A DNA stretch of 33,821 nucleotides from Thermoplasmatota archaeon. Lineage in GTDB: Archaea; Thermoplasmatota; Thermoplasmata; Thermoplasmatales; Thermoplasmataceae. Position numbers and translations under genes: made by a program. Of this stretch, positions 1 through 7,090 are shown one piece after another (within the stretch, counting starts at the first letter, position 1; the number at the start of each line of letters is the position of its first letter). The DNA is taken from positions 1 through 33,821 of the forward strand of contig JAMCPG010000007.1 in assembly GCA_023379845.1 (NCBI GenBank), read 5' to 3'. Below the pieces are notes generated by a model. That model was not told the origin of the DNA, ran no database searches, and saw only the letters and a list, made by a program, of their open reading frames with translations.

Positions 1-9
1 TAAAGCGTA

Positions 10-1245
10 ATGAGAGTCTATAAGTTCAGGATATATCCTACAGAAGCACAGATCGGTATCCTGAACTCCACACTGAATCTGTGCCGTGAACTTTACAATG
101 CAATGTTACAGCAGAGAATATATGCCTGCAGATTGGGAAAGAAGGTAAACTATAACTCACAACAGAATGAAATTCCGGAGTTAAAGAATGCATTTCCGGA
201 ATACCGAAGCATCCACTCGCAGGTTCTTCAGGATGTTGCAGGGAGACTGGATAAATCGTACGCCAATTTCTTCAGAAGGGTCAAAGAGAAAAAAACCAGA
301 AAAAACATGAAGGCAGGGTTTCCGCGATTCAAATCCAGAGACAGGTACAGTTCTATCACTTACACGCAATCGGGATTCAGGATACTGGATGACGGTCATG
401 TGTGGATCTCCAAGATAGGGGAAGTGAGGATGTTCATGCACCGATCCGTCACGGGAGAGATTAAGACACTCTCAGTCAAGCATGATTCCATTGGAGACTG
501 GTTCATAACCATCACCTCTGGCCATGAAGCGGGAGGTGAACATGAACAACCCCATAGCTATTCTCCTGAGTTCATGAAACCCATAGGCATTGATCTCGGA
601 CTCAAGGCACTCATCACGGTAAGTGACGGAACACAGATAGAGCCTCCTCGTTTCCTGGGGAAATCGGAGAAGAAACTCAAGAAAGCACAGAGGAATCTTT
701 CCAGGAAACAGAAAGGATCTGGAAAAAGAAGAAAGGCAAAAACAAGGGTCGCAAAGATCCACAGGAAGATAGAGAGGCAGAGGGATGATTTCTCGCACAA
801 GCTTTCCAGAAACCTTGTTGAACATCATGATCTCATCGTTTTCGAGGATCTGAACATAAAAAACATGGTGAAGAATCACCATCTGGCAAAGAGCATAGTG
901 GATGCATCATGGAACCGGATCGTCCAGTATACAATGTACAAGGCTGAAAGTGCCGGTACATTTACCGTACTGATCGATCCGAAATACACATCGCAGGAAT
1001 GCTCCCAATGCGGGAACATCAAGCATGATCTGAAACTCTCAGATCGCACATATCACTGCAATGAATGCGGTCTCAGCATTGACCGTGATGTCAACGCCGC
1101 AATAAACATAGAAAGAAAAGGCATGGAGAAACTGAAGGAAATCATAAATGTAGGGAGGGGCACTCCCGAATTCACGCCCGTGGAGATTGGAGCTCTGCCA
1201 GCAATGGTAACTCCGGTCACTGAAACGGGAAGCCCCCTGCGTTAG
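10..1245 (+). CDS. tnpB: RNA-guided endonuclease TnpB (IS200/IS605 family)
   Basis: This 411-residue protein is a full-length TnpB, the RNA-guided nuclease of IS200/IS605 elements and relative of Cas12. The RuvC-like triad appears intact: Asp195 in GIDLGLKA, Glu279 in VFEDLNIKNM and Asp360 in DRDVNAAINI. Between the last two lies a four-cysteine zinc finger (Cys331, Cys334, Cys350, Cys353: CSQC...CNEC). The N-terminus (MRVYKFRIYPTEAQ) and the basic region around residues 218-262 are typical of the family. Length matches the roughly 400 residues of characterised members. The ATG at base 10 is the natural family start. The last 29 bases overlap the end of the opposing radical SAM gene because the stop codon lies inside the element's terminal hairpin. 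With all catalytic residues present it is probably active as a nuclease; mobility depends on a TnpA that is not visible. Confidence 0.95.
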   Translation: MRVYKFRIYPTEAQIGILNSTLNLCRELYNAMLQQRIYACRLGKKVNYNSQQNEIPELKNAFPEYRSIHSQVLQDVAGRLDKSYANFFRRVKEKKTRKNMKAGFPRFKSRDRYSSITYTQSGFRILDDGHVWISKIGEVRMFMHRSVTGEIKTLSVKHDSIGDWFITITSGHEAGGEHEQPHSYSPEFMKPIGIDLGLKALITVSDGTQIEPPRFLGKSEKKLKKAQRNLSRKQKGSGKRRKAKTRVAKIHRKIERQRDDFSHKLSRNLVEHHDLIVFEDLNIKNMVKNHHLAKSIVDASWNRIVQYTMYKAESAGTFTVLIDPKYTSQECSQCGNIKHDLKLSDRTYHCNECGLSIDRDVNAAINIERKGMEKLKEIINVGRGTPEFTPVEIGALPAMVTPVTETGSPLR

Positions 1246-1275
1246 CTGGGGGAGGATGCCACTTTTCTCTCTTAA
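1120..1275 (+). ncRNA. Candidate omega (reRNA) guide RNA, limits approximate
   Basis: In characterised IS200/IS605 elements the TnpB guide RNA is made from the 3' end of tnpB through the right-end hairpin into flanking DNA, which supplies a guide of about 16-20 nt. The arrangement here fits: the hairpin at 1233-1252 is followed by host sequence from the radical SAM gene. The limits are an estimate from the family, not read from a promoter or processing site. Confidence 0.35.
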
Positions 1276-2371
1276 TACTCAAGGGGCAAACCGGGTCTCT
1301 ACCTAATACATCTCCGCTGTAATAGAATGCTCTCGCACGGCTTCCACCGCATATTTCGCGATACGGGCACTCAAGGCAGGGCGAAGCCAGATTATTCCTA
1401 TCACGAAGTCGTTGCAAAACCGGATTATGCCTGTATATATCAACCAGAGGCTGTTTTAGGACATTTCCCAGATCCATAGGCAGAAAACCGCTAGGTTTCA
1501 CATTACCGTCATGTGAAACAAAAACAACTCCATCTCCATCTGAAGTACGTGCAATAGGAATCATGTCATCTGCATGCTCAGGAATACCACAAAGTTCAAT
1601 CGTAGATTGCCTGAGAGACTCAAAAATGCCATTGCCGATTCCAAGGCGTGCGTTGTTATGATCATCGGCAAGTTTCCTGAAATAAGGCCCTTCCACTGTT
1701 CTTACATTTATGCCATAACCAGAAACAAACACCAGGTACCTGTTTACTGCATCATACTGTTCTGGTGTAACATCATTGATGCCAATCCCTCTTCCGACCT
1801 TTATGAGGAAGAATATTTCCCATGTCCTTATACCTCTATCCAGGAGAATCTTGAGTACATAAGGTAAATCAGCCAGGTTATCCGCTGAGACCAGCGTGTT
1901 AACCTGCGTGTTTACCCCAATTTTTTTCAAATTGTCCAATGTTCTCAAGGTTGAATCATAAATACCGACCCCTCTGATGAGGTCGTGAAATTCCCTCCTA
2001 CCATCAAGGCTTATGGAAATGGATGATGCTCCAGATGATCTGATCAACTCCATGGCACGGTCACTCTGAAGTCCTGTAACTGCGGGGCTTAAGGCAAAAG
2101 GTATTTTTAGTTCTCTTGCAAGCTCCAGAATTCCATCAAGACCATTTTTCTTCATAACATCCCCTCCAGTCAGTATAAGAACAGGAGGCTTCCCGTCAAA
2201 CATAGTCAGTTGATCAAGGAACTCAATTGACTGGTCCGGGGTTAACTCTTCATTCGCCGGCGACTTCATGGATGTTGCCCTGCAATGCAAGCAGGTCAGA
2301 TCGCAAGCTTTTGTGGTTTCCCAAAAAACAAGCACGGGCTTATTTGCATATTTTGAGGCTGGCTGTTCCAT
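1217..2371 (-). CDS. Radical SAM/SPASM domain protein (TIGR04053-like), 3' end altered by IS insertion
   Basis: This 384-residue protein begins with the radical SAM cluster motif CDLTCLHC (Cys23, Cys27, Cys30) within a stretch starting PVLVFWETTKACDL, followed by the SAM-binding LTGGD near residue 70. The C-terminal third carries a cysteine-rich SPASM region (CLECPYREICGG...DPVCP) that should hold auxiliary iron-sulfur clusters. The opening closely resembles TIGR04053 proteins, relatives of the NirJ/AhbC/PqqE maturases of heme and peptide cofactors; the substrate is unknown. The last residues (HPPPANAGGFPFQ) are the reverse-strand translation of the IS right-end hairpin, so the native C-terminus and stop were displaced by transposition. 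All recognisable domains are upstream of the junction, so function may survive. It starts at ATG 2371 and is divergent from the flavin reductase gene. Confidence 0.85.
   Translation of the reverse strand: MEQPASKYANKPVLVFWETTKACDLTCLHCRATSMKSPANEELTPDQSIEFLDQLTMFDGKPPVLILTGGDVMKKNGLDGILELARELKIPFALSPAVTGLQSDRAMELIRSSGASSISISLDGRREFHDLIRGVGIYDSTLRTLDNLKKIGVNTQVNTLVSADNLADLPYVLKILLDRGIRTWEIFFLIKVGRGIGINDVTPEQYDAVNRYLVFVSGYGINVRTVEGPYFRKLADDHNNARLGIGNGIFESLRQSTIELCGIPEHADDMIPIARTSDGDGVVFVSHDGNVKPSGFLPMDLGNVLKQPLVDIYRHNPVLQRLRDRNNLASPCLECPYREICGGSRARAFYYSGDVLGRDPVCPLSIKREKWHPPPANAGGFPFQ
1233..1252 (+). repeat. Right-end hairpin of the IS element
   Basis: CCCCC (1233-1237) pairs with GGGGG (1248-1252); inside, after a T-T mismatch, GC pairs with GC around a GTTA loop. 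Such subterminal hairpins are recognised by TnpA on single-stranded DNA and form the last stem of the TnpB guide RNA scaffold. The tnpB stop codon TAG sits in the hairpin. Confidence 0.8.
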
Positions 2372-2531
2372 CTTTTCTCAGGTACAAAACAAATGTGCTT
2401 TTACTATTTCTAATACGGCTCATACATGTTAGTCTTTTCTGTTGCTTCAAAACAATCCATGTAAATCATTGTGTTTATTGATCTGCAATTGCTTAACTGC
2501 GTCAGTCATAAATATTCTTCAGGGATAGGCG

Positions 2532-3050
2532 ATGGTGCGGGTCGAAGATATTAATGCATCACAGAGTTACACTACAACAACAGTTGCGCTTGTAACATCA
2601 GTTCTTGACGGCAGCATCAACGTGATGTCCGCTGAATGGACTTTAAGGGCATCGATCGATGACTTTTTGATCGCTGCATTTGTTGGTTATGAACGGGAAA
2701 CTTACAGGATGATTCATTCTACAGGAGAGTTTGGCATCGGCTACTGTTCAGACGATCAGGGGTATCTTGCTCATGTAGCTGGAAATTACTCTTTCAAGTC
2801 ATATGACAAATTCAAGCTGGCTGAATTCAAGACTTTTCCTTCGAAGCACATAAAGCCGCCAATGATCGAAGGTTGCATCTCGAACTTCGAATGTCTGGTG
2901 ATTGACGAGTTCAGGACAGGAGATCATGCCGCGTTTATTGGAAAGGTGTTGGCCGGATACTATGACAGCGAGAAGAAACCTCTCGTATTCCACAGAGGAA
3001 AGTTTCACCACATCGGCGGAAGGATGGAATATGACCGCCCATTCGATTGA
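2532..3050 (+). CDS. Flavin reductase-like FMN-binding split-barrel protein
   Basis: This 172-residue protein resembles the flavin reductase / FMN-binding split-barrel family: an N-terminal strand with TTTVALVTS, then the NVMSAEWT stretch that usually lines the FMN site, then an E-R-x-T-Y stretch and a C-terminal barrel half ending HRGKFHHIGG. Members reduce free flavins or ferric compounds with NAD(P)H, or act as FMN-binding electron carriers; the substrate cannot be told here. An A/T-rich box (CATAAATATT, 2507-2516) lies just upstream of the ATG, suggesting a short or absent leader. It is divergent from the radical SAM gene, with 160 bp between them. The family call is reasonable; the exact reaction is not established. 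Confidence 0.75.
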   Translation: MVRVEDINASQSYTTTTVALVTSVLDGSINVMSAEWTLRASIDDFLIAAFVGYERETYRMIHSTGEFGIGYCSDDQGYLAHVAGNYSFKSYDKFKLAEFKTFPSKHIKPPMIEGCISNFECLVIDEFRTGDHAAFIGKVLAGYYDSEKKPLVFHRGKFHHIGGRMEYDRPFD

Positions 3051-3149
3051 ATCTGAGCAGATAGTCATGCTTGATAATTGGAGGACACATTATCTTGGCT
3101 GGCCTATGGGAAAAGATGATTAGTGGTAAAATGATATAAGAAGCTGCAT

Positions 3150-4106
3150 ATGAAAAACAAGAAAATTTTGATTACCGGGGCTGCCGGCTTCATCGGTTCT
3201 AACATGAGCGAACTGCTCGTTCGGGACAACGAGGTAGTAGGCATAGATAACCTGTCGAACGTCGATGATCGCTTTGTAAAGTCCCTGTCCCATAACCGGA
3301 ACTTTACCTTCAAGAAAGGAGACATAAACGATCCGGAATTCATGAAGGAACTCGGCTCCTTCGACCTCGTGGTGCATCTGGCTGCCAATTCTGATGTCAA
3401 GGGAGGTTCCTCTGATCCGCTGCTTGATTTCAGGGTCAATGCGCAGGGTACATTGGGCGTCCTTGAATTTATGCGCCAGACCGATTCATCGCAGATGGCT
3501 TTCGCTTCAAGCTCAACGGTATATGGCGAGGCAGCTCAGCTTCCAACTCCTGAAAGCTATGGACCCTATCTGCCTATTTCGAGCTATGGTGCGTCAAAGA
3601 TGGCCGGTGAAGGATTTATCTCTGCTTATTCTCACTATTACGGGTTCAGGTCTACCATGTTCCGCTTTGCGAACATTGTTGGAAAGAACTCGACCCACGG
3701 TGTTATTTTTGATTTCATTCACAAACTTAAAAAAGATAGTGTTTCCCTGGAAATACTAGGAGATGGTACGCAGAGAAAATCTTACATGCATGTCACGGAC
3801 TGCATTGGTGCAATCCTGTTTGTTCACGAAAAGCTCCGCAAGACAGACATTATAAATTTAGGGAACATCGGAACTACACAAGTAACCAGGATTGCCGACT
3901 CAGTAACAAGAGCGATGCACCTTGAAAATGTTAAATATCACTTCACAGGCGGGTTTGAGGGCAGAGGCTGGAAAGGAGACGTCAAGGTGGCCGAACTCTC
4001 GATAGACAAGCTCTCGTCGCTGGGATGGAAGAATAACCTTGGTAGCGACGCAGCAGTCGATAAGGCTGTCAGCGAAACAATTACACAATTGACATCCAGT
4101 ACCTGA
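3150..4106 (+). CDS. NAD-dependent sugar epimerase/dehydratase (GalE-like, extended SDR)
   Basis: This is a 318-residue extended short-chain dehydrogenase. The NAD-binding glycine motif is GAAGFIG (residues 10-16). The segment HLAANSDVKGGSSDP, the SSSTVYGE stretch and the catalytic pair Tyr146-x3-Lys150 (YGASK) are those of UDP-hexose 4-epimerases and nucleotide-sugar dehydratases. Archaeal proteins of this kind usually supply UDP- or dTDP-sugars for surface glycans. A substrate cannot be assigned by eye. It begins at ATG 3150 and ends seven bases before the opposing ABC transporter operon. The window also encodes a UDP-sulfoquinovose synthase and a sugar nucleotidyltransferase, so a role in glycan precursor synthesis is plausible but inferred. 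Confidence 0.85.
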   Translation: MKNKKILITGAAGFIGSNMSELLVRDNEVVGIDNLSNVDDRFVKSLSHNRNFTFKKGDINDPEFMKELGSFDLVVHLAANSDVKGGSSDPLLDFRVNAQGTLGVLEFMRQTDSSQMAFASSSTVYGEAAQLPTPESYGPYLPISSYGASKMAGEGFISAYSHYYGFRSTMFRFANIVGKNSTHGVIFDFIHKLKKDSVSLEILGDGTQRKSYMHVTDCIGAILFVHEKLRKTDIINLGNIGTTQVTRIADSVTRAMHLENVKYHFTGGFEGRGWKGDVKVAELSIDKLSSLGWKNNLGSDAAVDKAVSETITQLTSST

Positions 4107-4113
4107 TGGTATT

Positions 4114-4707
4114 TCACTTTACCCTGCTGAGCAAACCATTAGATATGCAGAAAACCTGGCCGAAAACGTCTTTGAGGTCATCAGTCTGCATAGCCGCAAT
4201 CACGTCTATCCGACTCCTCAGTGCAATTTCGCTTAAAGCCAAACAGAACTCGTGAACCTTGCTTACGTTAGCAAGCACTTCATCTATAAGCAATATCCTC
4301 GGCCCACTGATAATAGCTGTGGCTATCGATACCCTGATTCTCTGGCCAAGACTCAGATTGCCGACTTTTCCATTAAAGTCTATCCCGAGTGAAATCATTA
4401 TTCTCTCTTTTTCGGGAAGTGTAAGAGACGACTTGGGCCATGCTATGTGATCGTGTACGGTCAATGAGTTAATGCTTGAGTCGCTGCCTATGTATACTGC
4501 CTTTCTAGCCGAAACCGGCATTTCCGTTACATTGACGGAATTGAGGATTATAGTACCGGAATCTATTGGAAAATACCCGGCTATTGACTTCAGGAACGTT
4601 GTCTTTCCAGAACCGTTGGCGCCGGTAAGAAGTATCATGCCTTCACCCGAAATGGAGGCGTTCAGGTCGAACTCGCCAATCTTCTTATGAAAGCTTGCCT
4701 CAATCAT
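4114..4707 (-). CDS. wtpC: ABC transporter ATPase of the tungstate/molybdate operon, with degenerate Q-loop and switch
   Basis: This is a 197-residue ABC ATPase, the last gene of the wtpA-wtpB-wtpC-type operon. Walker A (GANGSGKTT), a signature (LSLGQ) and Walker B with catalytic Glu (ILLIDEV) are present. Three usual residues are changed. The Q-loop, normally YVFQD or YVPQD, reads VYIGSD, without glutamine. The switch histidine position (normally VSHD or VTHD) reads AMQTDD. The D-loop (normally SALD) reads ANVS. No C-terminal TOBE/regulatory domain is present, unlike many ModC/WtpC proteins. I start it at ATG 4707, whose first codons overlap the permease stop by 8 bases and which is preceded by GGAGGT (4720-4725); a longer in-frame start at 4761 would lie deep inside the permease gene. 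The gene is intact, so this is divergence rather than decay. Confidence 0.8.
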   Translation of the reverse strand: MIEASFHKKIGEFDLNASISGEGMILLTGANGSGKTTFLKSIAGYFPIDSGTIILNSVNVTEMPVSARKAVYIGSDSSINSLTVHDHIAWPKSSLTLPEKERIMISLGIDFNGKVGNLSLGQRIRVSIATAIISGPRILLIDEVLANVSKVHEFCLALSEIALRSRIDVIAAMQTDDLKDVFGQVFCISNGLLSRVK

Positions 4708-5521
4708 TGCCAGGCTGCGACCTCCAGTTGCTTGTCCTGCCGAGGAACCTTGCCGCGGCAAGCACTCCTATTGAAACTACAATCATCAGCGCAGACGCAG
4801 TCACCGCAACAGATGGTCCCAGGTAACCATAATAATTGTATATCAGGACAGACGCATTGCTTACCCCTGCAAATGGATATTGGGTAACATAATAAGCGAG
4901 AATCGCAATGGACCCGAATTCGCTCATTCCCCGACTCATGGAGGTCAGGACTGCATAAAGTGTTTCACGCTTCAGCGATGGTAGTATTGTTCCGTACAGC
5001 ATCTGCATCCTGGAAGCGCCTAGCGACAGTGTATAGAGATCGGCATCGCGTTTCCTGGAAGAGAAAACGGATTGCATTGTTCTTATATAGATAGGGGCGG
5101 ATACGAACGCTAAAGCAACGACAATGCCCTGGACGGAATCGAAGAAGCTTATCCCAATTGATGCCAGGAACTTTCCAGTAGGTGTAAACGGACTGCCAAG
5201 AATAAGGAATGCAATACCAACAACCGGGTGCGGTATACTGGCCGGGATATCAGATATGCTTTCGAGACCGGAATGCTTCTTGGTGGCAAGTTCATATGCG
5301 AGTGGCGTAAAGAGCAGGAAAACCAATGCCGCAGATAAAGCCGATGTGATTAGAGTCAGGGATATGGACCCAAAAACGGGAAAGCCGAATCCCACAGAGG
5401 ATCTGTATACGACGAAGCCGTAGTACAGTATAACAACTATAGGAATGATAAGCAGGGTTGCCCCTATAATGGATATAACCCAGATTGCATCCCTATTCCT
5501 ATTTCCTGCCTTCATATACAT
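4700..5521 (-). CDS. wtpB: ABC transporter permease (tungstate/molybdate type)
   Basis: This 273-residue integral membrane protein has about six hydrophobic segments. The first lies near residues 13-37. An EAA-type coupling loop (LSLGASRMQMLYGTILPSL) lies in the second half and docks on the ATPase. The sequence around DIPASIPHPVVGIAFLILG is typical of ModB/WtpB/CysT-family permeases. It should form a homodimer that passes the oxyanion received from the binding protein. It starts 8 bp after the binding-protein stop and its stop overlaps the ATPase start, so the three genes are translationally coupled. The neighbouring WtpA-like binding protein and Tfx regulator support tungstate or molybdate as substrate over sulfate. 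Confidence 0.85.
   Translation of the reverse strand: MYMKAGNRNRDAIWVISIIGATLLIIPIVVILYYGFVVYRSSVGFGFPVFGSISLTLITSALSAALVFLLFTPLAYELATKKHSGLESISDIPASIPHPVVGIAFLILGSPFTPTGKFLASIGISFFDSVQGIVVALAFVSAPIYIRTMQSVFSSRKRDADLYTLSLGASRMQMLYGTILPSLKRETLYAVLTSMSRGMSEFGSIAILAYYVTQYPFAGVSNASVLIYNYYGYLGPSVAVTASALMIVVSIGVLAAARFLGRTSNWRSQPGND
4720..4725 (-). promoter_or_regulatory. Shine-Dalgarno site for the transporter ATPase
   Basis: On the minus strand GGAGGT lies 12 nt before ATG 4707, inside the permease coding sequence. It matches the anti-Shine-Dalgarno sequence and supports the internal start rather than the in-frame ATG at 4761. The spacing is slightly long. Confidence 0.55.
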
Positions 5522-5529
5522 CCTAATAT

Positions 5530-6546
5530 TTACAGGAAACCTGCCGTGGATAATTTTCCTTCCGAAACCAGAGATTCAAGGCATGACGGTACGCTTACGT
5601 TTGTATATAATAGCGCTGATTTGAGGTCTTTCATTCCGAATTCCGCCATCTGGTCACTGTTATTAATTACATAGCATACGAAATTCATTGCCTCCCTGTG
5701 TAGAGAGCCATTTGCCAGAGCAGAGATAAAGAGAAATACAGGCGATCCTGTCTGATAGCCGGTTGCAGTCGAATAAGAGAAATTTGAGTAGAAAGTTGCA
5801 AGCGATGCGTTTCCAAAACTCAACTGCTGGGGCAGCGTGATATAACCCAATCCCTCTGAAATTGCTGAAGACCTGTAAATATATAGAAAGGAAATGCTTC
5901 CCTCCTCCAACGGCGAGACCAGTTCAGCAGCGTTGCTTGCTGAAGAAACGATACTACCTGACTGAATCCTGTCCAGATAGTAAGAGCGATTTCCATTGTG
6001 GTATAAATATCCCGCAATCTCAAGCGAAATCATGGCCCTGAGGCCGGCAGGATCTGAGCTCGGTTCAGATATGCCAACCTTGACCGTTCCGGCTGTAAGG
6101 TTTGTGAAAGCCGCTGCATAATCTACACTCGAATGATGAGCCGATGCTGCCTCAAATTCAAAAATAATGGATCTGGCTGCTGAAGAGAGCGTAGCATTGT
6201 TGTAGGCTATAACAAGGCTATCTGCAGCAAACGCAATTGCCCAACCGCTGTATCTTGGGCCGAGGTATTGTTTCTCGTATGTATTTAGTGCAACAGAAAT
6301 GAAAACGTTGGCTGGGTCACCCTCACCAATTTCACTTGCCAGGGTATATGATCCGCCTCCTTTTGCATCGTTAATCCTGGATCCGGTTGAGTTCTTGAAA
6401 CCGGAAAGCAGGTGATTAGCCTCGGCAACATATGCATCTGCAGTGTAGACTTCGAGGGATTGCTGGGGTTTCTGAATGTAAAGATACGCTCCAACTAGTA
6501 TTATGACAATAATGACAATTAATAGCAAGGCAAGATATCTTTTCAT
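5530..6546 (-). CDS. wtpA: Tungstate/molybdate-binding protein (WtpA-like)
   Basis: This 338-residue substrate-binding protein has a single N-terminal hydrophobic segment (residues 4-24) without a lipobox cysteine, so it is probably anchored by an uncleaved helix on the outer face of the membrane. After it comes a type II periplasmic-binding fold. The segments GWAIAFAADSLVIAY and VKVGISEPSSDPAGLRA align with the conserved regions of WtpA/ModA proteins (compare the family pattern of a Pro-Asn/Ser-x-Asp-Pro-x-Gly-x-Arg loop). Many Asn-x-Ser/Thr sites in the outer domain would allow N-glycosylation. It is first in the operon; its start codon is 58 bp from the earliest possible start of the divergent tfx gene. 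An A/T-rich box centred near 6571, about 25 nt before the ATG, suggests a leaderless transcript. Confidence 0.88.
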   Translation of the reverse strand: MKRYLALLLIVIIVIILVGAYLYIQKPQQSLEVYTADAYVAEANHLLSGFKNSTGSRINDAKGGGSYTLASEIGEGDPANVFISVALNTYEKQYLGPRYSGWAIAFAADSLVIAYNNATLSSAARSIIFEFEAASAHHSSVDYAAAFTNLTAGTVKVGISEPSSDPAGLRAMISLEIAGYLYHNGNRSYYLDRIQSGSIVSSASNAAELVSPLEEGSISFLYIYRSSAISEGLGYITLPQQLSFGNASLATFYSNFSYSTATGYQTGSPVFLFISALANGSLHREAMNFVCYVINNSDQMAEFGMKDLKSALLYTNVSVPSCLESLVSEGKLSTAGFL

Positions 6547-6564
6547 CCTGACTGTGAGTATTAG

Positions 6565-6577
6565 GATATTAAATATC
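6565..6577. promoter_or_regulatory. 13-bp palindrome over the shared TATA region of wtp and tfx
   Basis: GATATT-A-AATATC is a perfect inverted repeat with one central base. It is centred 25 nt before the wtpA ATG and holds the best TATA-like sequence in the divergent gap on both strands. It may act as a bidirectional promoter element, an operator, or both. Confidence 0.5.
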
Positions 6578-6594
6578 TTTACTTATTGCTAAAA

Positions 6595-6612
6595 GTAAAC
6601 ATTAATGTTTAC
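6595..6612. promoter_or_regulatory. Perfect 18-bp palindrome, candidate Tfx operator
   Basis: GTAAACATTAATGTTTAC reads the same on both strands without a gap. It covers the predicted tfx transcription start and ends 19 bases before ATG 6632. A perfect 18-bp palindrome by chance at a regulator promoter is unlikely, and a dimeric HTH protein would bind such a site. Autoregulation by Tfx is an inference. Confidence 0.6.
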
Positions 6613-6631
6613 CATACTCATTCGAGATGTA

Positions 6632-7045
6632 ATGGATGCAAAAGAGACAATCCTCACTGCAAGGCAGTTAGAAATTCTGGGACTGAGATCCAGTGGCATG
6701 TCGACGGAAGAGATCGCATCCAATATAAGGACGAGTACAAAGAACGTCATCATCATAGAGGCTGCAATGCACAGGAAGCTTGAAAGGGCGGCAAACACGA
6801 TGAAGTTGGTCCAGGAAGGAGGGCTGGCCTCCTCTGTCATCATCGACACAGGCACTCATCTGCTTGACGCAGTCCGATCAATTATCGATAAAGCCGATGA
6901 GTCACACATAAAATTACGGGGCAACCTTCTTGATCTGATGAGTTCAATCAGAACATATGCAGGCAATAATATATCTGGCGGTCTCCTGACAAAACCTCTC
7001 AGTGTCATGCTGTTCAAGACAGGTCGATGGATAGTGACGGCATGA
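6632..7045 (+). CDS. tfx: Tfx-family DNA-binding protein, likely molybdate/tungstate-responsive regulator
   Basis: This is a 137-residue protein with an N-terminal helix-turn-helix of the Tfx family: LTARQLEILGLRSSGMSTEE, then EIASNIRTSTKNVIIIEAAMHRKLERAANT, matching the pattern LTxRQxEVLxLR...EIAxxLxTSxxNVSxxExxAxxNIxxAxxT. In methanogens Tfx binds near the promoter of the molybdenum formylmethanofuran dehydrogenase operon, so the position divergent from a tungstate/molybdate transporter is telling. ATG 6632 is preferred because it leaves eight residues before the HTH, as in homologues; an in-frame ATG at 6605 would lie inside the 18-bp palindrome. The C-terminal half (residues 60-137) may bind an effector but has no motif I can name. 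Confidence 0.8.
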   Translation: MDAKETILTARQLEILGLRSSGMSTEEIASNIRTSTKNVIIIEAAMHRKLERAANTMKLVQEGGLASSVIIDTGTHLLDAVRSIIDKADESHIKLRGNLLDLMSSIRTYAGNNISGGLLTKPLSVMLFKTGRWIVTA

Positions 7046-7090
7046 AGAAATTAATAGTCACTGATCAGTTATCTGTGCAGTGGTGGCTCT

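Larger units (their letters stand above)
1..1258 (+). mobile_element. IS200/IS605-type element, right part (left end outside window)
   Basis: The window opens inside a transposon of the IS200/IS605 superfamily. What is visible is a complete tnpB gene followed at once by a GC-rich imperfect hairpin typical of the right end of these elements. The left end, and any tnpA transposase, would lie before base 1; the first three bases are TAA, which could be the stop of an upstream gene, but that cannot be shown. The right boundary is inferred from the hairpin and from where the disrupted radical SAM reading frame resumes ordinary coding, so it is uncertain by about 10 bases. Confidence 0.75.

Noticed and set aside
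2902-3123. 73-codon plus-strand frame overlapping the flavin reductase 3' end
   Set aside because: Most of it lies out of frame inside a well-supported gene and the sequence has no family-like features.
4114-4707. Treating the transporter ATPase as a pseudogene
   Set aside because: Despite altered loops the frame is intact, Walker motifs and the signature remain, and start coupling with the permease is preserved.
6586-6783. 65-codon frame at the tfx 5' end
   Set aside because: It is an out-of-frame shadow of tfx, Cys/His/Arg-rich by accident of the other frame, and starts inside the regulatory palindrome.
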